From: Pseudomonas fluorescens
Lineage (GTDB): Bacteria > Pseudomonadota > Gammaproteobacteria > Pseudomonadales > Pseudomonadaceae
Assembly (NCBI RefSeq): GCF_900636825.1
Contig: NZ_LR134318.1
Span: 620,001 to 684,000 of the forward strand
Reading direction: 5' to 3'
Length of the DNA: 64,000 bases
The translations under genes and the position numbers were made by a program. The notes under the pieces were generated by a model that saw nothing but the letters and a program-made list of their open reading frames with translations, made no database searches and had not been told where the DNA came from. Below are positions 57,786-64,000 of this stretch, in pieces; position 1 is the stretch's first letter; each line of letters begins with the position of its first letter.

Positions 57786-58442
57786 ATGGATATTAAAGAA
57801 CGCAAGGATGGTGTACGCGACGCTGCGGTCATCATGAACACTACATTGTTGGCCGGCCGTGAAACGGTCATGCACGCTGACCGGGAATTTATCAACAATT
57901 GCCTTTATCTGGCAGAGTACGCGGCGAACAAACGCTTTGACGGTAACGTTCAAGTACGCGAATGGCACGAACACTATGTCGGTGTATTCTGGCGTCACGG
58001 CTGGACTTTCGAGCAAGACCCTGTCGGTATGGTCCAGCGACAATTTTCAGGGAGCGTGCAACAGGCCTGGATGAACTCCGTGGGGCGTCTGGTCACACTC
58101 GCGCAACGCTCCCACGTCGAAGCCGCACTGGCGGGACTGGAAGCAAATGCACAACTACTGAAAAAATTCACCGCCCTTGAGGGCAACATTCATAAGTCGC
58201 ACATTGTGCCCATGCGTTATGACGCCCGGGGTGATCTCTCTGTGGTGCTGAGTTCCGTCACGCTGCGCAAGTTAGTGCTGACGACGACCTACTTGTTCTG
58301 GAAAGTACATCAGCCGCTGTCTCAACTTGATATTCACGCCAGGAAGTTAATGATCAGCCGTCGAAACATGGACGCACACCGCGCCAGCGTGGAAGAAGCC
58401 ATTCTTCAAATTCCCTATCCATTGGATGAAGTCGCGATATGA
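57786..58442 (+). CDS. Unrecognised protein between divergent cob operons
   Basis: A 218-residue protein I do not recognise. It has no signal peptide or membrane helix, is rich in His, Arg and aromatic residues (VREWHEHYVGVFWRHGWTF), and ends in a basic C-terminal region (RKLMISRRNMDAHRASVEEAILQIPYPLDEVAI). The upstream 200 bases are AT-rich compared with the cob genes, and the ribosome binding site is weak (ATAGGCAGAAATCA). It breaks the cobL/cobG divergence that is close-packed in P. aeruginosa, suggesting an insertion. Role unknown. Confidence 0.65.
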   Translation: MDIKERKDGVRDAAVIMNTTLLAGRETVMHADREFINNCLYLAEYAANKRFDGNVQVREWHEHYVGVFWRHGWTFEQDPVGMVQRQFSGSVQQAWMNSVGRLVTLAQRSHVEAALAGLEANAQLLKKFTALEGNIHKSHIVPMRYDARGDLSVVLSSVTLRKLVLTTTYLFWKVHQPLSQLDIHARKLMISRRNMDAHRASVEEAILQIPYPLDEVAI

Positions 58443-58551
58443 GGGGCATGGGTCTCGCAGGTTTTTAGCAGCGGCCATGGTTTCCGACCGGCAGGCATTT
58501 TCATGCGCTTGGGCAAAGCAGGCATAATGGCGACCTTTCGCCGATCCCAGC

Positions 58552-59886
58552 ATGCTGCCAGCCGGTCATATCTTGAACACACCTGTGACGTCCAACGCCA
58601 TCCGCCCCTCGGCCTGCCCGGGGTTGCTGCGTATTGTCCAGGCGCTGGATGGCGGCATTTGCCGGATCAAACTCAATGGCGGTGCGATCAGCGCCGCGCA
58701 GGCAGACGCGGTGGCCGATGCCGCCGCGCAGTTCGCTGGCGGGGTAATCGAAGCCACCAACCGCGCCAACCTGCAGATTCGCGGGATCGGCCAGCAATCC
58801 ACCGAGTTGATCGACCGTTTGCTTGCCGCCGGTCTCGGTCCGCGCACCGCAGCCGGTGACGACGTGCGCAATCTGATGCTCAGTCCCGCCGCCGGGATCG
58901 ACCGGGATATGCATCTGGACACCCGAGCTCTCGCCGAAAGCATGCTCGATTCATTGCAGCACCGTTCACGTTTTTCCGAATTGAGTGCCAAGTTCGCCGT
59001 GCAACTCGATGGCGGTGAGGCGTTGGCAATGCTCGAACATCACCATGATCTGTGGTTGTCCGCCTTCGAGCGTGAGGGCGAGACATTACTGGCGTTCGGT
59101 CTGGCCGGATGCCCGACGGATCGAGCTGTCGGTGCCGTGCCGGTGGAAAGCGGCCAGGCGTTGGTCATTGCTGTTCTGGAGTTGTTTCTTGATCTGGCGC
59201 GCCCGGAACAGACAAGAATGCGCCATGTGCTCGACGAAATACCGATGCTGGCCTTTCTTGAGCAACTCAGAACGCGTCTGCCGATCAAAGCGCTCCGAGC
59301 CTGGCGACGCGGGCCGGCAGCGGCGGATCTGCACATCGGTGTTCATCGACAAAATACATCCGGCCAGGTCTATGTCGGCGCAGTCCCGGCACTGGGTCGT
59401 CTCGACCCGTCGATGTTGCGCGGCGCCGCTGAACTCGCTCGCCACTTCGGCGACGCGACGTTGCGCTTCACGCCCTGGCAAAGTCTGCTGCTGCCGAACA
59501 TCCGAGAGGCCGACGCCGACGCTGTTGTCGACGGCCTCGCACAACTGGGCCTGCTGAGCCGATCCAGCGAACACCTCGCGCACCTGATCGCTTGCACCGG
59601 TTCGACCGGTTGCGGCAAAAGTCTGGCCGACACCAAACGGGATGCGCGCCATCTGGCGGCGTTGCTGCCGTCGGCGCTCAAAGTGCATCTTTCCGGCTGC
59701 CAGCGTTCCTGCGCCGCTGCGCACTGTGCCCCGGTGACTTTGCTGGCCGTCAGCCCCGGTCATTACGACCTCTATTTTCGCGATGCGACGCTGCCCGGTT
59801 TCGGCGCGTTGCACGCACGCAACCTTACTATTGAAGCGGCCGCGACTTTGCTCGCCGGCCACGCTCGGAGCCCCCTTGATGCTTGA
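58552..59886 (+). CDS. cobG: Precorrin-3B synthase
   Basis: A 444-residue enzyme of the sulfite/nitrite reductase fold that uses O2 to hydroxylate precorrin-3A, the step that commits to aerobic ring contraction. The C-terminal iron-sulfur/sirohaem-type motif is IACTGSTGCGKSLADTKRDA followed by HLSGCQRSCAAAHCAPV, supplying four Cys. It heads the rightward cobG-cobH-cobI-cobJ operon and overlaps cobH by eight bases. Start ATG 58552 is the first in frame; the true start could be a few codons later. Confidence 0.9.
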   Translation: MLPAGHILNTPVTSNAIRPSACPGLLRIVQALDGGICRIKLNGGAISAAQADAVADAAAQFAGGVIEATNRANLQIRGIGQQSTELIDRLLAAGLGPRTAAGDDVRNLMLSPAAGIDRDMHLDTRALAESMLDSLQHRSRFSELSAKFAVQLDGGEALAMLEHHHDLWLSAFEREGETLLAFGLAGCPTDRAVGAVPVESGQALVIAVLELFLDLARPEQTRMRHVLDEIPMLAFLEQLRTRLPIKALRAWRRGPAAADLHIGVHRQNTSGQVYVGAVPALGRLDPSMLRGAAELARHFGDATLRFTPWQSLLLPNIREADADAVVDGLAQLGLLSRSSEHLAHLIACTGSTGCGKSLADTKRDARHLAALLPSALKVHLSGCQRSCAAAHCAPVTLLAVSPGHYDLYFRDATLPGFGALHARNLTIEAAATLLAGHARSPLDA

Positions 59887-60505
59887 TTACATCCGCGACG
59901 GTCAGGAGATCTATCGCAACTCCTTCGCGATCATTCGCCGCGAGGCCAATCTGGCGCGCATTCCGGCCGATCTGGAAAAACTCGCGGTGCGGGTGATTCA
60001 CGCTTGCGGCATGGTCGAAGCCGTCGACGGCCTGCAATTTTCCGCCGGCGCGGGCGAGGCCGGGCGCGCTGCGCTGGCCGCTGGAGCAGCGATTCTGTGT
60101 GATGCACGAATGGTCTCCGAAGGCGTGACCCGCGCGCGTTTGCCAGCCAACAACCCAGTGATCTGCACCCTGCGGGATGACAGCGTGCCGGAACTGGCCC
60201 GTGAGCTGGGCAATACGCGCTCCGCCGCCGCGCTGGAACTGTGGCGCCCGCATCTGGAAGGCAGTGTCGTGGTGATCGGCAATGCGCCGACCGCATTGTT
60301 TTACCTGCTGGAAATGCTCGACGCTGGCGCACCGAAACCGGCGCTGATTCTCGGCTTCCCGGTGGGCTTCGTCGGCGCCGCCGAATCGAAAGCTGCCCTG
60401 GCTGCCGACAGCCGTGGCGTGCCGTTCGTGATCATGCAGGGACGGTTGGGCGGCAGCGCCATGGCCGCCGCCGCCGTCAATGCCCTCGCCACGGAGATCG
60501 AATGA
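59879..60505 (+). CDS. cobH: Precorrin-8X methylmutase
   Basis: A 208-residue methylmutase that moves a methyl from C11 to C12, giving hydrogenobyrinate. It begins [25 protein letters not shown], and contains [15 protein letters not shown] and [15 protein letters not shown] and [16 protein letters not shown], all diagnostic. Start ATG 59879 overlaps the cobG stop; stop overlaps cobI by four bases. Confidence 0.95.
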   Translation: MLDYIRDGQEIYRNSFAIIRREANLARIPADLEKLAVRVIHACGMVEAVDGLQFSAGAGEAGRAALAAGAAILCDARMVSEGVTRARLPANNPVICTLRDDSVPELARELGNTRSAAALELWRPHLEGSVVVIGNAPTALFYLLEMLDAGAPKPALILGFPVGFVGAAESKAALAADSRGVPFVIMQGRLGGSAMAAAAVNALATEIE

Positions 60506-61236
60506 TGCAGGCCAAAGGTCGTTTGCTTGGTCTGGGCGTCGGCCCCGGTGATCCCGAACTTATTACCGTCAAGGCCCTGCGTTTGCTGCGCGAGTCGCCA
60601 GTGGTGGCGTACTTTGTCGCCAAAGGCAAAAAGGGCAATGCCTTCGGCATCATCGAAGCGCACCTGCAAGACGCGCAGAACCTGTTGCCCCTGGTGTACC
60701 CGGTGACCACCGAAGCGCTGCCGGCGCCGCTGTCCTATGAACAGGTGATCAGCGATTTCTATGACGAAGCCGCCGAAACCGTGGCCGCGCATCTGGATGC
60801 CGGGCGCGATGTCGCGGTGATCTGTGAAGGCGATCCGTTTTTCTACGGCTCCTATATGTATCTGCATGATCGCCTGGCAACGCGTTACGACGCCCACGTA
60901 GTGCCGGGCGTTTGCTCGATGCTTGGCGGCGCGTCGGTGTTGGGTGCGCCGCTGGTGTATCGCAATCAGAGCCTGTCGGTGTTGTCCGGCGTGCTACCTC
61001 ACGAAGAGCTGAAACGGCGACTGGCCGATGCCGATGCGGCGGTGATCATGAAGCTGGGGCGCAACTTTCCCAAAGTGCGTCAGGTGCTGGAAGAACTCGG
61101 CCTGGCCGAGCGCGCGTTGTACGTCGAACGCGCGACCATGGCCAATCAGAAGATCGTGCCGATGGATCAGGTCGAACCGATGTCTTCGCCGTACTTCTCG
61201 CTGATTATCGTGCCGGGCGAACGGTGGCAAGGCTGA
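60502..61236 (+). CDS. cobI: Precorrin-2 C20-methyltransferase
   Basis: A 244-residue SAM-dependent methylase of the tetrapyrrole family. It has the [20 protein letters not shown] start, [17 protein letters not shown] and [20 protein letters not shown] motifs. ATG 60502 overlaps the cobH stop; its own stop shares a base with the cobJ start, so the operon is tightly coupled. Confidence 0.95.
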   Translation: MMQAKGRLLGLGVGPGDPELITVKALRLLRESPVVAYFVAKGKKGNAFGIIEAHLQDAQNLLPLVYPVTTEALPAPLSYEQVISDFYDEAAETVAAHLDAGRDVAVICEGDPFFYGSYMYLHDRLATRYDAHVVPGVCSMLGGASVLGAPLVYRNQSLSVLSGVLPHEELKRRLADADAAVIMKLGRNFPKVRQVLEELGLAERALYVERATMANQKIVPMDQVEPMSSPYFSLIIVPGERWQG

Positions 61237-62936
61237 TGACTCAATCGACACCTGCCATCGTCATTCTCGGTCAGAGCGCACTGGCCACGGCTCGGATTAT
61301 TCAGCAGATCTATCCTGAGGCTCAGGTCCACGGGCTCGCCGGGCGCGTCGACGGGGCCGACCGGTCTTATCAGGAGTTCGGCGTAACCTTGCGTGAGTTG
61401 TATCAGCAGGGAACGCCGATCATTGCCCTGTGCGCGGCGGGCATCGTCATTCGCACCCTGGCGCCGCTGTTGCTGGAGAAAGGCGCCGAACCGGCGGTAC
61501 TCGCGGTGGCTGAAGACGGCAGCGCCGTGGTGCCGCTGTTGGGTGGCCTCGGCGGGGTGAACGTTATGGCGCGGGAAATCGCGGCGGGCTTGCAGGTTTC
61601 TGCGGCGATCACCACCAGCGGCGAATTGCGGTTCGGCACCTGCCTGCTCAATCCGCCCAGCGGTTATGCATTGGCGGATCTGGAGCAGGGCAAGCGCTTT
61701 GTTTCGGACTTGCTGGCCGGACACAGCGTGCGCATCGAGGGAGCGGCGCCGTGGCTGAATCAGGCGCAGTTACCGGAAGATCCGCAGGCGCAGCGGTCGA
61801 TTCACGTCGGCAGCGTCGAGCGTGTGGCGAATGCCAATGAACTGCTGATCTATCCGCGCAGCGTTGCGGTAGTTGTCAGCGCCGACGTTGCAGGTTTGTC
61901 GAATGCTGTTCGCTCAGCACTGCGCGAGGCGAACGTAGCGGCGCAGTCGATGGCCTGTCTGGTGGCGCCGGACAGCTTGATGGCGTGCGCGCGTTTGCGT
62001 GAGACGGCGCTTGAGCTGCGCGTGCCGTTGCGATTTGTCGCGTCCACTGGCGATGCGCAGGCATTGGCGCTGCTGGCTGTGCCCCACGCAACGATTAGCG
62101 TGGTGAATAACCTGGCGCTCGCCGTGGCCGATCAGCCGCTGGACGTGGCGCGGGTTGGCCGTCCGCGCGGGCGCCTCGCCGTGATCGGCCTCGGCCCCGG
62201 TGCGGCGGAGCTGATGGTGCCCGCCGTCAAAGCCGAACTGGCGCGTGCGACCGACGTGCTCGGTTACGAAACTTATGTGCGCATGGCCGGGCCGTTTCGC
62301 GACGATCAAGTCCAGCATTGCACCGATAACCGCGAAGAAATGCAGCGCGCCCGGCATGCTTTCAGATTGGCCGCCGAAGGCCGCTCGGTGATCGTCGTGT
62401 CTTCGGGCGACCCCGGCGTGTTCGCCATGGCGGCCGCGGTACTCGAAGCGCTGCACGAATCAATTGATCCGGCCTGGCACAGCGTCGATCTGGAAATCTT
62501 GCCAGGCGTCTCGGCCTCACTGGCGACCGCCGCCCAAGCCGGCGCGCCGCTGGGGCATGATTTCTGTGTGATGTCGCTGTCGGACAACCTCAAACCGTGG
62601 GCGATCATCGAGAAGCGTCTTGATCTGGCTGCCGAAGCGGATCTGGCGCTGGCGTTCTATAACCCGATCTCCAAGGCACGTCCCTGGCAGTTGGGCCGCG
62701 CGCTGGAAATCGTCGGCCAGCATCGCACACCGCAAACCCCGGTGGTGCTGGGGCGCGACATCGGCCGGCCCGGGCAGACTCTACGCACCACCACATTAGG
62801 CGCATTGACTGTGGATCAGGTCGACATGCGCACGATGGTGTTGATCGGGTCGTCGACCACTTGCGTCTTCCCTCGGGCCAGTGGCGGTGATTGGGTTTAC
62901 ACGCCGCGCTGGTATGGCGAGAAGCCGAAAGGCTGA
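61236..62936 (+). CDS. cobJ: CobJ/CbiG fusion: precorrin-3B C17-methyltransferase with CbiG-like domain
   Basis: A 566-residue fusion. Residues 1-305 resemble CbiG/CobE (TPAIVILGQSALATARIIQQIYP, CAAGIVIRTLAPLL, and GGLGGVNVMAREIAAGL), and residues about 310-566 are a tetrapyrrole methylase (RLAVIGLGPGAAELMVPAVKAEL, VSSGDPGVFAMAAAVLEAL, PGVSASLATAAQAGAPLGHDF). The methylase adds the C17 methyl and triggers ring contraction. Start ATG 61236; a longer upstream frame is spurious. It is last in the operon and followed at once by a terminator. Confidence 0.94.
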   Translation: MTQSTPAIVILGQSALATARIIQQIYPEAQVHGLAGRVDGADRSYQEFGVTLRELYQQGTPIIALCAAGIVIRTLAPLLLEKGAEPAVLAVAEDGSAVVPLLGGLGGVNVMAREIAAGLQVSAAITTSGELRFGTCLLNPPSGYALADLEQGKRFVSDLLAGHSVRIEGAAPWLNQAQLPEDPQAQRSIHVGSVERVANANELLIYPRSVAVVVSADVAGLSNAVRSALREANVAAQSMACLVAPDSLMACARLRETALELRVPLRFVASTGDAQALALLAVPHATISVVNNLALAVADQPLDVARVGRPRGRLAVIGLGPGAAELMVPAVKAELARATDVLGYETYVRMAGPFRDDQVQHCTDNREEMQRARHAFRLAAEGRSVIVVSSGDPGVFAMAAAVLEALHESIDPAWHSVDLEILPGVSASLATAAQAGAPLGHDFCVMSLSDNLKPWAIIEKRLDLAAEADLALAFYNPISKARPWQLGRALEIVGQHRTPQTPVVLGRDIGRPGQTLRTTTLGALTVDQVDMRTMVLIGSSTTCVFPRASGGDWVYTPRWYGEKPKG

Positions 62937-62938
62937 CG

Positions 62939-62966
62939 AAAAAGCGGCGCCTCGGCGCCGCTTTTT
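62939..62966. terminator. Bidirectional rho-independent terminator of cobJ and marC
   Basis: AAAAAGCGGCGC (62939-62950) pairs perfectly with GCGCCGCTTTTT (62955-62966) around a four-base loop. It lies two bases after the cobJ stop and 26 bases before the convergent marC stop. Confidence 0.94.
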
Positions 62967-62991
62967 CATTGTGAATTTTTCCGGATAACCC

Positions 62992-63588
62992 TCAGGACAC
63001 CAGATATCCCTTGATACCCGTGAAGATGATCTGTGCCGCCAGGGCGCAGACGAAAAGCCCCATCAAGCGGCTGACAATCTGCAGTCCCTGATCGCCCAGG
63101 ATCCGTTCGATACGGTTCGACAGATAAAGCACGACGCCGACGGTGAAGCTGGCCAGCGCAATGCTCATGATGGCGGTGATCTTGTCATCCCAATGCGGTT
63201 GGCTTACGCCCATTACCAGCAGCGCACCGATGGTGCCGGGACCGACGGTCAGCGGGATCGTCAGCGGCACGATGGTCACGTCCTGCTGCACGTTGTCAGC
63301 CTGCACCGCCGGTTTGCCCTGTGCCATCCCCAGCGCCGAAATGAACAGCACGCTGCCTGCACCAATACGAAACGCGTCTACCGTGATGCCAAAGACATCG
63401 AAGATCACGCGCCCGAACAGGTAAAGCAACACGCTGGAGACCAGCGTGGCGGTTGCCACTTTCCAGGCCAGGCGCCGCTGCTCCTTGCGTGAATAACCGC
63501 GTGTCAGGCTGATGAAGCACGACAGCACGAAAAACGGGCTGTAGAGCACAAGCATTTTCAGGTAAACGCTGAACAACACATGGAGCAT
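62992..63588 (-). CDS. MarC-family inner-membrane protein
   Basis: A 198-residue membrane protein of the MarC family with six helices. Visible family motif: PLTIPLTVGPGTIGALLVMG, and RIGAGSVLFISALGMAQGK, plus the SFTVGVVLYLSNRIERILGDQGLQIVSRLMGLFVCALAAQII end. Function of MarC proteins is unclear; antibiotic-resistance roles were withdrawn. Single gene ending at the bidirectional terminator. Confidence 0.9.
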   Translation of the reverse strand: MLHVLFSVYLKMLVLYSPFFVLSCFISLTRGYSRKEQRRLAWKVATATLVSSVLLYLFGRVIFDVFGITVDAFRIGAGSVLFISALGMAQGKPAVQADNVQQDVTIVPLTIPLTVGPGTIGALLVMGVSQPHWDDKITAIMSIALASFTVGVVLYLSNRIERILGDQGLQIVSRLMGLFVCALAAQIIFTGIKGYLVS

Positions 63589-63821
63589 GGTTTCGACTCG
63601 CCGCTGTGGAGTGGACGAGGTGGAGTCTATCAGTGGTTTAGTTGTTTGTGTTTAGGGAGTGCCGTTAGTCGAACTTGAATTGTTAAGCATTGATGTGCAT
63701 AAGCGGCTCGTCAGTAAAGATATCAAGTTACATGTTTCGCTTTGTTGTTTTAATAGTGTTTGGTTATTGTTATTTGGCAAGTTCATGAGGAGCTTGTAAT
63801 TGTAAATAAGGAAATCTTCAC
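63589..63821. other. AT-rich intergenic region upstream of the last gene
   Basis: This 233-base divergent spacer between marC and the last gene is clearly AT-rich (runs such as TTTGTTGTTTTAATAGTG). It ends with AAGGAAATCTTCAC before the ATG at 63822. No gene or repeat of the REP families is present. Confidence 0.5.
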
Positions 63822-64000
63822 ATGTACAATCAGGCTGTTCGTGAAAGTTATGTAAGTGCCTGCCTGAAGGCGCTGGATGAATGCGATCTTGGTGACGCGC
63901 TGGTTATCAAGCCACGTAGTTTACAGATGCAGAGCGATGATGTTGAAGCGCCGTCGCGCGCTAGCATCGTTGGTGAAGGGGTGCTGAGTTTCTCCGGTAA
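63822..64000 (+). CDS. Unrecognised protein, N-terminal fragment
   Basis: The first 59 codons of a gene that continues past the window: MYNQAVRESYVSACLKALDE then CDLGDALVIKPRS and APSRASIVGEGVLSFSG. No signal peptide. I do not recognise it. AAGGAAATCTTCAC is a plausible ribosome binding site. The AT-rich upstream DNA suggests an accessory gene. Confidence 0.7.
   Translation, partial: MYNQAVRESYVSACLKALDECDLGDALVIKPRSLQMQSDDVEAPSRASIVGEGVLSFSG

Noticed and set aside
57580..58551. A cobalamin riboswitch upstream of cobG or cobL
   Set aside because: No B12-box-like sequence or the expected conserved stems could be found in either spacer.

Overview
The window is a chromosomal segment of a Pseudomonas, most likely of the P. 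fluorescens group. The evidence is high GC with Pseudomonas codon use, a dense population of the REP family with core GGAGCTGCCGAAGGCTGCGA, and gene neighbourhoods (pipecolate catabolism, urease/urt, desT, cob, oprC) that match the genus. No rRNA, tRNA, CRISPR array, insertion sequence or prophage was seen.

Region by region. 1-9.6 kb: start of a LysR regulator, amaB and amaA (lysine/pipecolate to aminoadipate), then a five-gene branched-chain/amino-acid ABC transporter with a near-perfect sigma-54 promoter, followed by a gene-free stretch with DnaA-box-like sites. 9.6-21.7 kb: an SDR, an AGE-family epimerase, urease accessory genes ureE-ureF-ureG-ureJ, desT, a secreted 13-residue-repeat protein, an AsmA protein, a ferritin-like protein, a lipase, an EamA exporter and a divergent AraC regulator. 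21.9-34.5 kb: two very large toxin/effector-like genes (921 and 1693 aa) that share a central scaffold but end in different putative enzymes, separated by psiF, an AI-2E family protein, an Hsp70-like protein and cbpA-cbpM. 34.5-45.1 kb: urease structural genes ureA, B, C with ureD, two acetyltransferases lying between ureA and ureB, and the urea transporter urtABCDE with a sigma-54-type promoter; all read leftward as one nitrogen-scavenging block. 45.3-48.6 kb: a 1109-aa protein built from five related repeats. 48.6-53.7 kb: a copper block (PepSY membrane protein, OprC, DUF2946, PCu(A)C, DUF2946). 53.8-54.5 kb: a higBA-like toxin-antitoxin pair. 54.5-62.9 kb: the corrin-ring part of aerobic cobalamin synthesis in two divergent operons (cobL-cbiD-cobK leftward, cobG-cobH-cobI-cobJ rightward) with an unrecognised gene between them. 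The window closes with marC and the start of another unrecognised gene.

Much of the segment is about nitrogen and metals: urea import (Urt), urease with nickel loading (UreEFGD, UreJ), amino-acid import and copper import. The novelty lies in three large modular genes placed between conserved operons. Two carry a shared scaffold with interchangeable C-terminal catalytic domains (a papain-like Cys-His-Asp domain and an LRR-NEL ubiquitin-ligase domain); the third is a five-fold repeat protein of unknown role.
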